Positions 10,440-22,313 of a stretch of DNA of 64,000 nt are shown in pieces. Location of the stretch: positions 38,458 to 102,457 of the forward strand of contig CACOXX010000001.1 of the NCBI GenBank assembly GCA_902631265.1. The letters are read 5' to 3'. The notes under the pieces are model-generated. The model did not search any database. It was not told the origin of the DNA and was given only the letters and a program-made list of their open reading frames with translations. This DNA is from an uncultured Pelagibacteraceae bacterium. GTDB taxonomy: Bacteria > Pseudomonadota > Alphaproteobacteria > Pelagibacterales > Pelagibacteraceae. Made by a program: the position numbers and the translations under genes. The stretch's first letter is position 1. Each line of letters starts with the position of its first letter.

Positions 10440-11438
10440 TTAATATACAGGTAATAAGTCAAAATATAATAAATAACCAGAAGTTAATACCACCCAAATT
10501 AACGAGAAAGGTAGAAAAACCTTCCATCCAAGCCTCATAAGTTGGTCATATCGATATCTTGGCACAATAGCTTTAATTAGTGCAAACAAAACAAACAAAA
10601 ATAAAATTTTTAATATTAGCCATACTGGTGGAGGTACCATTTCAAACAATGGGGTATCCATTGGTGCTAACCAACCTCCCAGAAAAAGAATTGACCCAAG
10701 TGCACACATAAGCAAAATATTTGCATATTCACCCAACCAAAACATTGCATACATCATACCGCTATATTCTGTTTGATAACCCGCAACTAATTCAGCCTCT
10801 GCTTCAGGTAAATCAAATGGTGGTCTATTTGTCTCTGCAAGCGATGAAATAAAGAAAATTACAAACATTGGGAATAAAGGAATTACAAACCAAATTTTCT
10901 CTTGAGCTAAAACTATATCACTTAAGTTTAACGAACCAACGCACAATAAAACATTGATGATTATCACTCCAATAGAAACTTCATAAGAGACCATTTGTGC
11001 AGCAGATCTTATTGAGCCTAAAAATGGATACTTTGAATTTGAGGCCCAGCCGCCCATTATTATTCCATAAACACCCAAAGAAGAAATTGCAAATATGTAA
11101 AGGATACCAACATTAATGTCAGCCAAAACATAATCTTCACTAAAAGGAATTACTGCCCATGCAATAAGAGCTAAAGTCATTGTAACTATTGGGGCTAAAA
11201 TAAAAATGACTTTATTCGAACTTGCGGGTATTATAATTTCCTTAAAGATATATTTAAGCGCATCTGCCAAAGTTTGAAATAAGCCGAAAGGACCTACTAC
11301 ATTTGGCCCTCTTCTTTTTTGAACAAAAGCCCAAATTCTTCTATCAAGCCACACAATCATTGCTACTGATACAAGAACAGGAATTAAAACATAAAGTATT
11401 TTGTAGATTTCAGAAAATAATAAATTTATGTATTCCAT
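10440..11438 (-). CDS. nuoH: NADH-quinone oxidoreductase subunit H
   Basis: Membrane subunit that forms, with NuoB and NuoD, the quinone-binding chamber. About eight helices are visible with the signatures [21 protein letters not shown] near the N-terminus and [27 protein letters not shown] in the middle. The latter is the E-channel loop. The 332 residues are normal. It starts immediately after the stop of nuoG and ends four bases before nuoI. Confidence 0.97.
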   Translation of the reverse strand: MEYINLLFSEIYKILYVLIPVLVSVAMIVWLDRRIWAFVQKRRGPNVVGPFGLFQTLADALKYIFKEIIIPASSNKVIFILAPIVTMTLALIAWAVIPFSEDYVLADINVGILYIFAISSLGVYGIIMGGWASNSKYPFLGSIRSAAQMVSYEVSIGVIIINVLLCVGSLNLSDIVLAQEKIWFVIPLFPMFVIFFISSLAETNRPPFDLPEAEAELVAGYQTEYSGMMYAMFWLGEYANILLMCALGSILFLGGWLAPMDTPLFEMVPPPVWLILKILFLFVLFALIKAIVPRYRYDQLMRLGWKVFLPFSLIWVVLTSGYLLYFDLLPVY

Positions 11439-13451
11439 TTAACCATCAGTTCCAGTTTTCAAAGAAACAAGTTTTAAATTTCTGCATTCTGCCATTGTCT
11501 TTGAAGATCTTGCTATAACGTTAGTGAAATAATAATCAATTTTATCGACGAAAATTTCTTCGTTTGTAAAATCATTTTTTTCTATTTCAGCGGTTTTTTT
11601 TGTTTTTTGATTGAGATAATTTAAAAGGTTATCTATAAGTTCTTGTTTATTTGTATAAAGACTTTTGCCCTTAAGTTTCTTTGATAATTCATTAACAATT
11701 TCCCAATCTTCCTTTGCTTCACCAGGTGGATAGGAAGCCTTAAAAGCTAATTGTAAGTTACCCTCAAGATTAGTGAAATATCCATCTTGTTCTGTATATG
11801 CCGCGCTAGGCAATATTAGATCTGCCATTTCAGCTCCCCTGTCACCATGAGTTCCTATATAAACAATAAATTCATTTTTCTTTTTGATATTCAAATTATC
11901 CTGACCAAATAAGAAGACTAATTCAAATTGATTTGATAACACATTATCTATAGTTTCATTGTCTAAAATATCCAAATCATATGCACCAACAGTTGATGCA
12001 TTATTAGAAAGGACGTTTAAAGCATTCCAATCATCGTTTATTTTATTATTTTCTGATAAAAATTTTTTCATTCCCTCAAATAAGTACTCTGAGGAGTTAA
12101 GTTTAAGAGCTGATTGTCCAAAAATAACAATAGGATTTTTTGCAGAAATTATTTTTTTTGAGATTTCGTGTTCATTTAAAATTATTTTTTTTAACTCATC
12201 AGTGTTGCTTGATATTACTTTATATGGATATGTTAAATCCCCAACATCATTCAAAGAATAAATTTCCATATTATTCTTTAAATAACTTTTTCGTATTCTT
12301 GAATTCAAAATTGTTGCTTCATGACGTGGATTAGTCCCAACCAAAAGAATAAAATCTGATTTCTCTATATTTGAAATTTGGGTATTAAAAATATAATTGG
12401 TTCGTGAACTATTATTTACATAAGTTTTTACAGGTCTTGAGTCCAAGTTTTTACAGTTCAAAATTTTATTAAAAAACTCTTTAACAGAAAATAGAGTTTC
12501 CATATTCGTAAGATCACCAGTTATACATCCAATTTTATCAGAATTTGTGCTTTTAATTTTATCAGTTAAGATCCCATAAGCATCCTCCCATGAAATTTTT
12601 TTAAATCCATCATTAGATCTTGTATAAGGAGTATCAAGTCTTTGATATTTTAAGCCATCGCATGCATAACGAGTTTTATCTGATATCCACTCCTCATTAA
12701 TGCTTTCATTAATTTTTGGAAGTATACGCTTCACTTCCCAACCATATGTATCAATTCTTATATTTGAACCAACTGCATCCATAACATCGATCGACTCTGT
12801 TTTTTTTAATTCCCATGGTCTAGCTTCAAAAACATATGGCTTCGATGTTAATGCGCCAACTGGACACAAATCAATGACATTGCCTGATAGCTCTGACTCC
12901 ATAGATTTTTCTAAATATGTAGTTATTTGAGTATCTTCGCCTCTACCAATTGCTCCAATTTCAGAAACACCAGCAACTTCAGTTGCAAATCTTATACACC
13001 TTGTACAGTGAATGCATCTAGTCATTTGAGTTTTGATAAGAGGACCCATATATTTTTCAGGAACAAATCTTTTATTTTCTTTAAATCTTGATTTATCAAT
13101 TCCATAAAACATTGATTGATCTTGTAAATCGCATTCACCTCCTTGATCACAAACTGGACAATCGAGTGGGTGGTTTGCTAATAAAAATTCCATAACGCCT
13201 TTTCTTGCTTTTTCAACAAACTCAGTATTTGTTTTAATATTCATTCCATCCGCTACAGGCATTGCACAAGATGCAACCGGTTTTGGGGATTTTTCAATCT
13301 CAACTAGGCACATTCTACAGTTTCCTGCAATTGAAAGTTTTTCATGATAACAAAATCTTGGTATTTCAGCTCCAGCTTGTTCACATGCCTGCAAAACTGT
13401 TAAGCCATCTTCTACTTCTAATTCGTTATTATTAACTTTTATTTTGGGCAT
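11439..13451 (-). CDS. nuoG: NADH-quinone oxidoreductase subunit G
   Basis: Large iron-sulfur subunit of the peripheral arm. The N-terminal third has the [2Fe-2S] motif ([15 protein letters not shown] ... C), the His-ligated cluster region [19 protein letters not shown], and the HCTRCIRF cluster motif. The remainder is a molybdopterin-oxidoreductase-like fold without a cofactor role, ending around [20 protein letters not shown]. At 670 residues it is the compact mitochondrial-like version. Its start overlaps the end of nuoF by 20 bases. Confidence 0.95.
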   Translation of the reverse strand: MPKIKVNNNELEVEDGLTVLQACEQAGAEIPRFCYHEKLSIAGNCRMCLVEIEKSPKPVASCAMPVADGMNIKTNTEFVEKARKGVMEFLLANHPLDCPVCDQGGECDLQDQSMFYGIDKSRFKENKRFVPEKYMGPLIKTQMTRCIHCTRCIRFATEVAGVSEIGAIGRGEDTQITTYLEKSMESELSGNVIDLCPVGALTSKPYVFEARPWELKKTESIDVMDAVGSNIRIDTYGWEVKRILPKINESINEEWISDKTRYACDGLKYQRLDTPYTRSNDGFKKISWEDAYGILTDKIKSTNSDKIGCITGDLTNMETLFSVKEFFNKILNCKNLDSRPVKTYVNNSSRTNYIFNTQISNIEKSDFILLVGTNPRHEATILNSRIRKSYLKNNMEIYSLNDVGDLTYPYKVISSNTDELKKIILNEHEISKKIISAKNPIVIFGQSALKLNSSEYLFEGMKKFLSENNKINDDWNALNVLSNNASTVGAYDLDILDNETIDNVLSNQFELVFLFGQDNLNIKKKNEFIVYIGTHGDRGAEMADLILPSAAYTEQDGYFTNLEGNLQLAFKASYPPGEAKEDWEIVNELSKKLKGKSLYTNKQELIDNLLNYLNQKTKKTAEIEKNDFTNEEIFVDKIDYYFTNVIARSSKTMAECRNLKLVSLKTGTDG

Positions 13452-14775
13452 TATCTTTTTCTAATAAGTGTTGATCTACTAGGTATGGGATATCTTTATT
13501 TGACTTAATTAATGGATCAAAATTATTTCTTTTTATAATCTCTTTTTTGAAATTTCTTAAAAGACCTTGAACTGGCCAAGCAGATCCTTCTCCAAAAGCA
13601 CAAATGGTATGACCTTCAATCTGTTTTGTAACATCAAATAACATTTCAACTTCCTCTCTCGATGCTTCTCCTTTAGCCATTCTTTCTAAAATTCTCCACA
13701 TCCAACCTGAACCTTCTCTACAAGGAGTACATTGACCACAACTTTCATGTTTATAAAATCGCGCTATTCTTGCAAAACATTTAATAATATCTTGATCTTT
13801 ATTAATTACGACTATTCCTGCGGTCCCTAACCCACTTTTATTTTCAACCAATGCGTCAAAATCCATAGTTATCTTTTCTGAAATTTCTTTATTTAACAAG
13901 GGCATTGAAGAACCACCTGGTATAACTGCTTGTAAATTTTCCCATCCACCTACTACTCCACCTGCGTGGGTTTCAATTAAATCTTTCAAAGGAACTCCCA
14001 TTTCCTCTTCAACATTACAAGGTTTGTTTACATTTCCAGAAATACAAAAAATTTTAGTTCCAGTATTTTTTGGTTTGCCTAATGATGCGAACCATTTAGA
14101 ACCTTTTCTTAAAATTGTAGGAACAACCGAAACAGTTTCAACATTATTAACTATAGTTGGACAACCATATAATCCAACTAGCGCAGGAAAAGGTGGTTTT
14201 AATCTTGGTTGACCTTTGTTACCCTCAATACTTTCAAGCAAAGCTGTTTCTTCGCCACAAATGTATGCTCCAGCCCCGTAATGAATGTAAATATCTAAAT
14301 CCCAACCAGTTCCAGAAGCATTTTTACCAATTAAATTATCTTTATAAGCCTCATCAATTGCTTTTTGCAATTCTATGCCCTCGTTATAATATTCACCCCT
14401 TAAGTAAATATAACATTTATGTGAATTAACTGCGTAAGCTGCAATCAAACAACCTTCTAAAAGTTTGTGAGGCTCAAATCTTAGAATATCTCTATCTTTA
14501 CAAGTGCCTGGTTCAGACTCATCTGCATTAATTACAAGGTAGTGAGGCCTCGACCCAACTTCTTTGGGTGCAAAAGACCATTTTAAACCTGTTGGGAAAC
14601 CTGCGCCACCTCTCCCTCTTAATTCTGATTTTTTTATTTCATCAATAATCCAATCTCTCCCTTTTTCACATAAATCTTTAGTATTTGTCCAGTCACCTCT
14701 TTTTTTTGAAGAGATTAAGTCAGCTCCCAAATCATTATACAAGTTTTTAAATATTCTATCCTCGTCCTTAAGCAT
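13432..14775 (-). CDS. nuoF: NADH-quinone oxidoreductase subunit F
   Basis: NADH-binding, FMN-containing subunit where electrons enter complex I. The glycine-rich NADH/FMN motif [14 protein letters not shown] lies near residue 55. The flavin-binding [15 protein letters not shown] follows, and the [4Fe-4S] (N3) motif [12 protein letters not shown] is near residue 350. The length of 447 fits the family. It overlaps nuoE upstream by eight bases and nuoG downstream. Confidence 0.97.
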   Translation of the reverse strand: MLKDEDRIFKNLYNDLGADLISSKKRGDWTNTKDLCEKGRDWIIDEIKKSELRGRGGAGFPTGLKWSFAPKEVGSRPHYLVINADESEPGTCKDRDILRFEPHKLLEGCLIAAYAVNSHKCYIYLRGEYYNEGIELQKAIDEAYKDNLIGKNASGTGWDLDIYIHYGAGAYICGEETALLESIEGNKGQPRLKPPFPALVGLYGCPTIVNNVETVSVVPTILRKGSKWFASLGKPKNTGTKIFCISGNVNKPCNVEEEMGVPLKDLIETHAGGVVGGWENLQAVIPGGSSMPLLNKEISEKITMDFDALVENKSGLGTAGIVVINKDQDIIKCFARIARFYKHESCGQCTPCREGSGWMWRILERMAKGEASREEVEMLFDVTKQIEGHTICAFGEGSAWPVQGLLRNFKKEIIKRNNFDPLIKSNKDIPYLVDQHLLEKDNAQNKS

Positions 14776-15376
14776 TTTTTAAATCCAATAATGTTTTTCT
14801 GTTGTTTTCAGGTTCTGAGTTAATTCTTCCTCTATAAGATCCTGGTTTTGGTTTTTTACCCGTAAGCACTTCATCGATAATTTTTTCACTTTGTTTAATA
14901 TCTAAATCTTCATAATAATCATTGTTAATTTGCATCATTGGAGCGTTAATACAGGCACCAAGACATTCTACCTCTGTCCAAGAACAATTACCATTCTCAG
15001 ACAATACATTTTCTTTTTCAGATATTTTTTTTTTACATATATCTACAATCTTATATGCCCCTCTGATCATACAAGGAGTTGTAGTGCAAATTTGGACATG
15101 AAAATTTCCTACAGGTGAAAGATTATACATTGAGTAGAAAGTGGCTACTTCGTAGACTTTGATATAGGGCATATTTAAAAACTTTGCGATATATTTAATT
15201 GCTGATAAAGGTATCCAGTTATTGTGTTGCCTTTGAGCAATATACAATAAAGCCATCACAGCACTTTTTTCTTTTCCCTTCGGATAATTTAATAAGATTT
15301 TTTTTGCTGCTTCCAAACTTTGTTGACCAAATTCAAATTTTTCAGGTTGATCTTTTGAAATTTTTTTTAAACTCAT
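14768..15376 (-). CDS. nuoE: NADH-quinone oxidoreductase subunit E
   Basis: Thioredoxin-fold subunit of the NADH-oxidising module with the N1a [2Fe-2S] cluster. Ligands are seen as [13 protein letters not shown] and [16 protein letters not shown]. The upstream helical part ([14 protein letters not shown]) is the usual E-subunit landmark. The 202 residues include a short lysine-containing tail. It overlaps both nuoD and nuoF by a few bases. Confidence 0.95.
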   Translation of the reverse strand: MSLKKISKDQPEKFEFGQQSLEAAKKILLNYPKGKEKSAVMALLYIAQRQHNNWIPLSAIKYIAKFLNMPYIKVYEVATFYSMYNLSPVGNFHVQICTTTPCMIRGAYKIVDICKKKISEKENVLSENGNCSWTEVECLGACINAPMMQINNDYYEDLDIKQSEKIIDEVLTGKKPKPGSYRGRINSEPENNRKTLLDLKNA

Positions 15377-16548
15377 CTGTCAATTTCCCCGAACACGATG
15401 TCTAATGAACCTAATACAGCTGGTACATCAGCTAACATATGTCCTTTAATTAAATAATCCATTGCTTGAAGATGAGAGAATCCAGGTGCTCTAATTTTAC
15501 ATTTATATGGTTTACTAGAACCATCAGAAATTAAGTAAACACCAAATTCACCCTTGGGTGCTTCTACTGCAGTATAAATCTCATCTTTTTTTACTCTGTA
15601 GCCTTCTGTAAATAGTTTAAAATGATGAATTAATGCTTCCATCGACTCTTTTATTTCTTTTTTAGGTGGAGGAGTGATCTTGTTATCTTGAGATTTTACA
15701 GGTCCTTTTGGTAACTGTTCTAAACATTGTTTAATTATTTTTACACTTTCCCTCATTTCCTCAACTCTACAAAGATATCTGTCATAACAATCTCCATTTT
15801 TTCCAATTGGCACTTTAAATGATAACTGTTCGTAACAATCGTAGGGTTGGGATTTTCTTAAATCCCAAGCAACACCTGAACCTCTCATCATTACACCTGA
15901 AAATGAATAATCTAATGCATCATCTTTTGAAACTATTCCAATATCGACATTTCTTTGTTTAAAAATTCTGTTATCAGTAAGTAAAGTCTCTAAATCATCT
16001 ATAATTTTTGGAAACTCATTACAAAATTTTAAAATATCAGCATCTAGACCTCTTGGTAAGTCTTGGTGTACACCTCCTGGTCTAAAATAATTTGCATGTA
16101 ATCTCGATCCTGAGACTCTCTCATAAAATTCCATAAGTTTTTCTCGCTCCTCGAAACCCCATAATGAAGGAGTTAAGGCGCCTACATCTAAAGCTTGGGT
16201 AGTAATGTTTAATATGTGGCTTAATATTCGACCAATCTCACAAAATATAACTCTAATGTATTGACCTCTAATTGGGACTTCGATATCTAAAATTTTTTCT
16301 ATAGCTAAAGCAAAAGCATGCTCTTGATTCATTGGTGCCACGTAATCAAGTCTATCAAAATAAGGTATTGCTTGAGAATAGGTTTTATTCTCAATCAATT
16401 TTTCTGTACCTCTATGAAGCAAACCAATATGGGGGTCAGCTTTTTCTACAATCTCTCCATCTAACTCTAATATCAATCTTAAAACTCCATGCGCAGCCGG
16501 GTGTTGTGGTCCAAAGTTAAGATTAAGTGTCTTTGTTTGTTTACTCAT
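15373..16548 (-). CDS. nuoD: NADH-quinone oxidoreductase subunit D
   Basis: Peripheral-arm 49-kDa-type subunit forming the quinone-reduction site with NuoB. I place the start at MSKQTK (16548), because the family normally begins shortly before [16 protein letters not shown] and this ATG overlaps the nuoC stop by eight bases. A longer open frame to 16605 would extend further into nuoC. Other landmarks are [24 protein letters not shown] and the C-terminal ending DIVFGEIDR, where the arginine is almost invariant. The mature length is 391 residues. Confidence 0.95.
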   Translation of the reverse strand: MSKQTKTLNLNFGPQHPAAHGVLRLILELDGEIVEKADPHIGLLHRGTEKLIENKTYSQAIPYFDRLDYVAPMNQEHAFALAIEKILDIEVPIRGQYIRVIFCEIGRILSHILNITTQALDVGALTPSLWGFEEREKLMEFYERVSGSRLHANYFRPGGVHQDLPRGLDADILKFCNEFPKIIDDLETLLTDNRIFKQRNVDIGIVSKDDALDYSFSGVMMRGSGVAWDLRKSQPYDCYEQLSFKVPIGKNGDCYDRYLCRVEEMRESVKIIKQCLEQLPKGPVKSQDNKITPPPKKEIKESMEALIHHFKLFTEGYRVKKDEIYTAVEAPKGEFGVYLISDGSSKPYKCKIRAPGFSHLQAMDYLIKGHMLADVPAVLGSLDIVFGEIDR

Positions 16549-17137
16549 TGTTTTTTTTAATTTCTTTAATGTATTCAGTTCCTTGCCATGGACTATTATA
16601 ATCAAAATTTCTATAGTCCTGTTCTAGTTTTACTGGTTCATAAATTACCTTTTTTTTCTCCTCGCTATATCTAACCTCTTTATGCCCAGTGATTGGAAAA
16701 TCTTTTCTTAATGGATATCCTTCAAATTCATAGTCTGTCAAAATTCTTCTGAGGTCTGGATGATCTTGAAAATCAATACCATACATGTCAAAAACTTCTC
16801 GTTCCATCCAATTTGCTGATGGAAAAATACCTGTGATTGAAAAAACTTTTTCATTTTCGTTTAACGGAAAATCAACAACTATTCTTTTGTTAAACTCATG
16901 GCTAAGCAACAAATAAATCATTCTAAATCTATTTTTTTTATTTGGGTAATCTACTGCAGTTATATCTATCAACTGCTTAAATTTCATATCAGGATTTGAT
17001 TTTAAAAATAAAAGAACTTCTTTAAGATCATCTTTTTCTATAGAAACATTTAATGTTTCGTGTACAATTTTTGATGAACTCACTTTAGTATTAAGTTCTG
17101 AATTTATTTTTTTTTCTAAATCTGTAATATTTAACAT
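16541..17137 (-). CDS. nuoC: NADH-quinone oxidoreductase subunit C
   Basis: Peripheral-arm 30-kDa-type subunit, with no cofactor of its own, that sits against NuoD. The signature [27 protein letters not shown] and GYPLRKDFP identify the family. It is a separate gene, not the NuoCD fusion of enterobacteria, as expected for alphaproteobacteria. The 198 residues are normal. It starts at the last base of the nuoB stop. Confidence 0.96.
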   Translation of the reverse strand: MLNITDLEKKINSELNTKVSSSKIVHETLNVSIEKDDLKEVLLFLKSNPDMKFKQLIDITAVDYPNKKNRFRMIYLLLSHEFNKRIVVDFPLNENEKVFSITGIFPSANWMEREVFDMYGIDFQDHPDLRRILTDYEFEGYPLRKDFPITGHKEVRYSEEKKKVIYEPVKLEQDYRNFDYNSPWQGTEYIKEIKKNNE

Positions 17138-17658
17138 TATCTGCTTATTGAACCTTGGTCTCTTATCTTTTTTTGTAATTGCATAATCCCGTATAATAAA
17201 GCCTCAGCTGAGGGAGGGCATCCTGGTACATAAACATCAACTGGGACAACTCTATCGCATCCTCTAACAACAGAATATGAATAATGATAGTAGCCACCAC
17301 CATTTGCGCAGCTTCCCATAGATATCACATATCTTGGTTCAGGCATTTGATCATAAACTTTTCTTAACGCGGGAGCCATTTTATTAGTTAAAGTTCCAGC
17401 AACAATCATTACATCTGATTGTCTTGGTGAAGCTCTTGGTGCAGCTCCAAATCTCTCAAGGTCATATCTTGGCATAGATGTTTGCATCATTTCTACTGCA
17501 CAACAGGCAAGTCCAAATGTCATCCAGTGCAACGAACCTGTTCTAGCCCAGTTTACCAAATTATCTAAAGAAGTTGTTATAAAACCTTTATCCGCAAAAT
17601 CTTTTGCAAGTTGTTTAAATTCTTTTGGAATTTGATCTTCTTTCTCTTTTAAGTTCAT
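17137..17658 (-). CDS. nuoB: NADH-quinone oxidoreductase subunit B
   Basis: Carries the terminal N2 [4Fe-4S] cluster that reduces quinone. The cluster ligands are visible as the tandem cysteines in [11 protein letters not shown], the cysteine in GSCANGGG, and the cysteine in [15 protein letters not shown] choose the ATG at 17658, which forms a four-base ATGA overlap with the nuoA stop. An in-frame ATG at 17685 would overlap nuoA by about 30 bases. The resulting protein has 173 residues. Confidence 0.95.
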   Translation of the reverse strand: MNLKEKEDQIPKEFKQLAKDFADKGFITTSLDNLVNWARTGSLHWMTFGLACCAVEMMQTSMPRYDLERFGAAPRASPRQSDVMIVAGTLTNKMAPALRKVYDQMPEPRYVISMGSCANGGGYYHYSYSVVRGCDRVVPVDVYVPGCPPSAEALLYGIMQLQKKIRDQGSISR

Positions 17659-18029
17659 TCCCAGTCCAAAGCCCCTTTCTTCCACTCATAAATAAATCCT
17701 ACAGTTAAAATAAACAAAAATATCATCATTGACACAAAGCCAAATATTCCAATTTTTCCTAAAGAAATTGCCCATGGAAAAAGGAAGGCTATTTCTAAAT
17801 CAAATATTATAAATAATATTGCCACTAAATAAAATCTAACATCAAACTCCATTCTGGAATCATTAAAAGGTTCGAAACCACACTCATAAGCAGATAATTT
17901 TTCCGGATCAGGGTTTTTAGGCGCAAACACAAAATTTAGGAAAATGAACCCAATACTTAGAAGTAGAGCAACTCCAAAAAATATAATAATTGTCAGATAG
18001 TTATTTAAAAAATCTCCGTACATATTCAT
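17655..18029 (-). CDS. nuoA: NADH-quinone oxidoreductase subunit A
   Basis: Three-helix membrane subunit of complex I. The central loop and helix show [24 protein letters not shown] followed by [12 protein letters not shown], both near-invariant in the family. The 124 residues are normal. This is the first gene of the nuo operon. Only about 100 bases separate it from the tRNA-Asp gene on the same strand, so tRNA read-through or a promoter in that A+T-rich gap may drive the operon. Confidence 0.96.
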   Translation of the reverse strand: MNMYGDFLNNYLTIIIFFGVALLLSIGFIFLNFVFAPKNPDPEKLSAYECGFEPFNDSRMEFDVRFYLVAILFIIFDLEIAFLFPWAISLGKIGIFGFVSMMIFLFILTVGFIYEWKKGALDWE

Positions 18030-18109
18030 TTATATATAATCTTTTTAATTAAATGAAAGTGCAGTTAAGTCACGTTATTGGGGGCTAATTTGTTGAAAGA
18101 TTTGTGTTA

Positions 18110-18126
18110 TTGATAATTATTATCAA
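18110..18126. repeat. 17-base palindrome between tRNA-Asp and nuoA
   Basis: TTGATAAT, a central T, then ATTATCAA: a perfect inverted repeat with eight-base arms, five bases beyond the tRNA-Asp CCA end and about 80 bases upstream of nuoA. A tract of six A residues follows it on plus. Read on the minus strand the T-run comes before the palindrome, so it is not a normal terminator for the tRNA. It may be an operator or chance in A+T-rich DNA. Confidence 0.3.
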
Positions 18127-18131
18127 AAAAC

Positions 18132-18208
18132 TGGCGGGAGTGACGGGACTCGAACCCGCGACCTATCGCGTGACAGGCGATCGCTCTAACCAACTGAGCT
18201 ACACCCCC
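18132..18208 (-). tRNA. tRNA-Asp (anticodon GTC)
   Basis: On the minus strand the sequence folds as a cloverleaf. The acceptor GGGGGTG pairs with CACTCCC (one G-T), and the D-arm follows TAGCTCAGTTGG. The anticodon loop is CTGTCAC with anticodon GTC, and the T-arm holds GGTTCGAGTCC. The 3' CCA is encoded. It lies 11 bases downstream of tRNA-Val on the same strand, so the two are probably one transcript. Confidence 0.95.
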
Positions 18209-18219
18209 ATTTCTAATTT

Positions 18220-18295
18220 TGGTGGGCGGTAAAGGACTCGAACCTTTGACCCCCTCGGTGTAAACGAGATGCTCTACCAACTGAGCTAACCGCCC
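18220..18295 (-). tRNA. tRNA-Val (anticodon TAC)
   Basis: Cloverleaf on the minus strand with acceptor GGGCGGT pairing with ACCGCCC. The anticodon stem is TCTCG/CGAGG around loop TTTACAC, giving anticodon TAC. The T-loop is TTCGAGT and the CCA is encoded. It is followed directly by tRNA-Asp and lies about 60 bases after the end of the TPR/glycosyltransferase gene. Confidence 0.95.
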
Positions 18296-18352
18296 TTACC
18301 AAAAACAATGTTTTTTATATCTTTTAGTACCAATACGTCAAGTTATATTAAT

Positions 18353-19810
18353 TTAATTTATTAATCTTTTTATATCTTTTTTTACTTCATTAAAAACAGT
18401 AAACCAATCATCTTGTGTTTTTTGTCTATATATTTTTATAGAGTTATACCATGGTGAATAGTTGACATCATGTAACCATCTCCATTCACAATTTTTTTGC
18501 AAAAGTAAAAAAGTTTTTTTACCAAGTGCACCTGATAAGTGAGCAATCGAAGTATCACAAGTAATTACTAAATCTAAATTTTCGATGATAGCGGCCGTAT
18601 CTACAAAAGGTACATCTTCGTCAAAATTATCTATAACATTTAATTTAATTTGATTACTTAATTCATTTATTTGGCTTAGACCATTAATCTTTTGTAAACT
18701 ATACAACTTTATCTTATTAATTAATGAAATATCATTAAAATATTTTAGTTTGAAAGATCTTCCTTTATCAAAATCAGGATTTGGACTAGCCTGCCAATTA
18801 ATTCCAATATTTAAAAACTGATGATCGAAAGTTTTTTTCCATCTAGCAATCCTTTTTTTATTTGCAAAAAAATATTTATTATTAAATGGAATATTTTTTA
18901 GAGTGGTAGAAAATTTAAATGGTAGGGAAAGTAAAGGACAATGAATATCAAAGTCAGGGAGATTTTCATTATTTGAAAAAATATAACTATCAAAATTTGA
19001 CTCTTTAAATAATTGAACTAATCTTTTATCGACTTGTAATATAGCTTTTTTTGCCTTCGATTTTATTAAATTGAAATATCTCACAAAATGAATATTATCA
19101 CCTAATCCCTGCTCCCCATGAATTAAAATAATTTTATTATCTAAATTATCAATTCCATTCCAGCATGGTTGATTGAATTCTCTTTTTGGAGATGGAAAGT
19201 TTGTTGTTCCCCAACGATGTTCATAATTTTTCCATCCGTTTTTATAATCACCAATTTTTAATTGTGTTAAAGCTTTAAAAAATAGAGAATTTGAATATTT
19301 TGGAGTTATCTTTAGAGCTTCATCAAAATCTTTAATTGCATCATTAAATTTAAATAGCAAGCTCTTTACCACGGCCCTGTTGTGATATGCGGTATAATGA
19401 TTTTTATTAATTGAAATTGCCTCATTTAAATTTTCAATTGACTGATCTAGCTTATTAATTTCCTTGTATAAAATCCCAAGATTAAAAAAGGCATTATAGT
19501 TATTTTTATCAATTGAAATCGCTTTTTTATAGTCGGAGATAGCATTTTCTATATTATTTAGTTTAAAATTTACAACACCTCTATTTGAATAACATTCAGA
19601 GTTATTTGGATTTACTTGTAAAGATTCATTAAATAATTTTAGAGACAAATCATAATTTTTCTCATCTGACTCAATTATTCCAAGAAGTCTTAAAATTTGC
19701 GGGTTTCTATCTATTTTAAGTAAATTAATATAAATTTTTTTAGCTTCATGAGGTTTATTTTTTTTTTGAAGATCAACCGCTTTTAAAGCTAGTTTATTAA
19801 AATCGTCCAT
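18353..19810 (-). CDS. TPR repeat protein with glycosyltransferase-like C-terminal domain
   Basis: A 485-residue protein. Residues ~1-195 are tetratricopeptide repeats (for example NNSECYSNRGVVNFKLN and NYNAFFNLGILYKE). Residues ~225-480 resemble a heptosyltransferase/GT9-type nucleotide-sugar fold, with HGEQGLGDNIHFVRY, INWQASPNP and LVITCDTSIAHLSGALGK as landmarks. This architecture is frequent in marine alphaproteobacteria and is presumed to act in glycosylation of surface molecules, but the substrate is not readable. It follows lon with a short gap and precedes two tRNA genes. There is no signal peptide, so it is probably cytoplasmic. Confidence 0.8.
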   Translation of the reverse strand: MDDFNKLALKAVDLQKKNKPHEAKKIYINLLKIDRNPQILRLLGIIESDEKNYDLSLKLFNESLQVNPNNSECYSNRGVVNFKLNNIENAISDYKKAISIDKNNYNAFFNLGILYKEINKLDQSIENLNEAISINKNHYTAYHNRAVVKSLLFKFNDAIKDFDEALKITPKYSNSLFFKALTQLKIGDYKNGWKNYEHRWGTTNFPSPKREFNQPCWNGIDNLDNKIILIHGEQGLGDNIHFVRYFNLIKSKAKKAILQVDKRLVQLFKESNFDSYIFSNNENLPDFDIHCPLLSLPFKFSTTLKNIPFNNKYFFANKKRIARWKKTFDHQFLNIGINWQASPNPDFDKGRSFKLKYFNDISLINKIKLYSLQKINGLSQINELSNQIKLNVIDNFDEDVPFVDTAAIIENLDLVITCDTSIAHLSGALGKKTFLLLQKNCEWRWLHDVNYSPWYNSIKIYRQKTQDDWFTVFNEVKKDIKRLIN

Positions 19811-19864
19811 CTCAACATAATAATAAACAGAATAAGCTAATTTACTAATTAAAAATTACGAAAA

Positions 19865-22255
19865 TTACTGAATACTTGCTTGAGTTTTTTCAGATTTTTT
19901 GTTTTCTGAAATTTTATCTACCTCGACCCAGTCAGTTGGTTTAAGTTCTTTAGTCAGTGCAATTTTTAAAACTTCGTCAGCTGTATTCACGGGAGTTATT
20001 TTTATATCGTCAATTACTTTTTTAGGAATATCTACTAAATTTTTTTCGTTATCTTTTGGAATTAATACTTGTTTAATGCCAGCTCTGTGCGCCGCTAAAA
20101 GTTTCTCTTTTAATCCACCAATTGGTAAAACCTGACCTGTAATTGTAACTTCACCAGTCATTGCAATTTCTCTTTTAACAGAAATTTTAGTAATTGATGA
20201 AACAATTGATGTTACCATAGCTATGCCGGCAGATGGACCATCTTTGGGTGTAGCGCCTTCCGGAACATGAATATGAAAATCTTTTTTCTCAAATGTTGGA
20301 GGAATAATTCCAAATTCTAAGCATTTAGATCTTACAAAAGATTTTGCTGCTTTAACTGACTCTTGCATTACATCGCCTAATTTACCAGTAATCTGCATAC
20401 GACCTTTTCCAGGCATATTAACAGTTTCAATTTTCAAAATCTCACCACCAAACTCTGTCCAAGCAAGACCTGTTACTATTCCAACTTTATTTTGCTCTTC
20501 AAGCTCACCAAATTTAAATTTTTTGACACCTAAAAAGTCACCTAAATTTTTATCATTAACAGTCACTTCATTACTCTCATTATTAACAACCTTTTTAACA
20601 ACCTTTCGGGTAATTTTAGAAATTTCTCTTTCAAGATTTCTTACTCCTGACTCTCGTGTATAATATCTAATTATATCCTTTATAGTACCGTCAGATAAAT
20701 TCATTTCTCCATCCTTAACACCGTTATCTTTAATTTGTTTAGGTAGTAAATATTTATTAGCTATATTGATTTTTTCATCTTCGGTATATCCTGGTATTCT
20801 TATAACTTCCATTCTATCTAATAGAGGTGGAAGTATATTTAAGGTATTTGCTGTTGTTACAAATAAAACATCAGATAAATCATAGTCCACTTCTAAATAG
20901 TGATCATTAAAAGCCGTATTCTGCTCTGGGTCTAAAGCTTCCAATAAAGCTGAAGATGGATCACCTCTGTAGTCATTTCCAACTTTGTCTATTTCATCAA
21001 GTAAGAACAATGGATTTTTTGTTCCTGCTTTTTTCATCATTTGAATAATCTTTCCAGGCAAAGAACCAATGTAAGTTCTTCTATGACCGCGCACTTCCGC
21101 CTCATCCCGTACTCCGCCTAGTGACATTCTTACAAATTGTCTATTGGTTGCTTTCGCTATTGATTTTCCTAGAGATGTTTTTCCAACCCCTGGGGGCCCA
21201 ACTAAACACAATATAGGGCCTTTTAATTTATTCATTCTTTTTTGAACAGCTAAAAATTCAATAATTCTTTCTTTAACTTTTTCAAGACCAAAATGATCTT
21301 CATCTAAAACTTTTTGGGCCTTATTTAAATCTATTTCAATTTTATCTTTTTTAAACCATGGTAAATCTATCATCCAGTCCAAATAATTTCTAACAACTGT
21401 AGCTTCAGCAGACATCGGGCTCATATTTTTTAATTTTTTAAGTTCAGATAGACATTTTTTTTCAACATCCTTTGGCATTTTAGCTTTAAGGATTGCTTTA
21501 TTTAAGTTTGATGTTTCATCTTTTCCATCTTCGATTTCTCCCAACTCTTTCTGAATTGCTTTTAATTGCTCGTTCAAATAATACTCTCGCTGCGTTTTTT
21601 CCATCTGCGTCTTAACACGACCTCTAATTCTTTTTTCCACTCCAATAATACTTGTTTCATTTTCCATAATCTTAATAATTAGATTCAATCTTTTCTTGAC
21701 ATCTTGAGTTTCGAAAATTTGTTGTTTTTCAGAAATTGATGTATTTAAATGAGATGCGATATTATCTGCAATTTTTGATGGGTCTTTTAAAACTTTAATG
21801 TTATTAATTGTTTCGCTTGAAATTTTTTTATTAATTGATGTCAACTTTTCAAGTTTTTTTACAGCTGATAGGGCTATTGGCATTAAATCATCTTCTTTAT
21901 CTATTTGATCATTCACTTTTTCATATGAGCAAGTTATAAAATCTTTGTTATCGCTATAATTAGTTATTTTCACACGATTAATTCCCTCGACAAGTACTTT
22001 AACAGTACCGTCTGGTAGTTTTAAAAGTTGAAGTATGTTGCTTTCGCAACCATAAGTAAAAACATCATTTTTGGTTGGATCGTCAACTTCTGAATTTTTT
22101 TGAGTTATTAAAATAATTTTCTTCTCTTTTTTCATCACCTCATTGAGAGCATTAATTGATTTATCTCTCCCTACAAATAATGGAATCACCATATTTGGAA
22201 ATACTACAATGTCTCTCAAAGGTAATAACGGTAAATTAAATTTTACTTCCATCAT
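19865..22255 (-). CDS. lon: ATP-dependent protease La (Lon)
   Basis: AAA+ serine protease degrading damaged and regulatory proteins in the cytoplasm. The N-terminal substrate domain begins LPLLPLRDIVVFPNMVIPLFVGR. The Walker A motif GPPGVGKTS lies near residue 355 and LFLLDEIDK is Walker B. The catalytic dyad is seen as PKDGPSAGIAM (serine) and GGLKEKLLAAHRAG (lysine). The 796 residues are standard. It is downstream of clpX on the same strand; clustering of tig, clpP, clpX and lon is widely conserved and points to joint stress control. Confidence 0.97.
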   Translation of the reverse strand: MMEVKFNLPLLPLRDIVVFPNMVIPLFVGRDKSINALNEVMKKEKKIILITQKNSEVDDPTKNDVFTYGCESNILQLLKLPDGTVKVLVEGINRVKITNYSDNKDFITCSYEKVNDQIDKEDDLMPIALSAVKKLEKLTSINKKISSETINNIKVLKDPSKIADNIASHLNTSISEKQQIFETQDVKKRLNLIIKIMENETSIIGVEKRIRGRVKTQMEKTQREYYLNEQLKAIQKELGEIEDGKDETSNLNKAILKAKMPKDVEKKCLSELKKLKNMSPMSAEATVVRNYLDWMIDLPWFKKDKIEIDLNKAQKVLDEDHFGLEKVKERIIEFLAVQKRMNKLKGPILCLVGPPGVGKTSLGKSIAKATNRQFVRMSLGGVRDEAEVRGHRRTYIGSLPGKIIQMMKKAGTKNPLFLLDEIDKVGNDYRGDPSSALLEALDPEQNTAFNDHYLEVDYDLSDVLFVTTANTLNILPPLLDRMEVIRIPGYTEDEKINIANKYLLPKQIKDNGVKDGEMNLSDGTIKDIIRYYTRESGVRNLEREISKITRKVVKKVVNNESNEVTVNDKNLGDFLGVKKFKFGELEEQNKVGIVTGLAWTEFGGEILKIETVNMPGKGRMQITGKLGDVMQESVKAAKSFVRSKCLEFGIIPPTFEKKDFHIHVPEGATPKDGPSAGIAMVTSIVSSITKISVKREIAMTGEVTITGQVLPIGGLKEKLLAAHRAGIKQVLIPKDNEKNLVDIPKKVIDDIKITPVNTADEVLKIALTKELKPTDWVEVDKISENKKSEKTQASIQ

Positions 22256-22313
22256 CTAAATATGGATATTAAATTAAAATTTGCAATACTTATTTATTGT
22301 TTGTTAACTATAT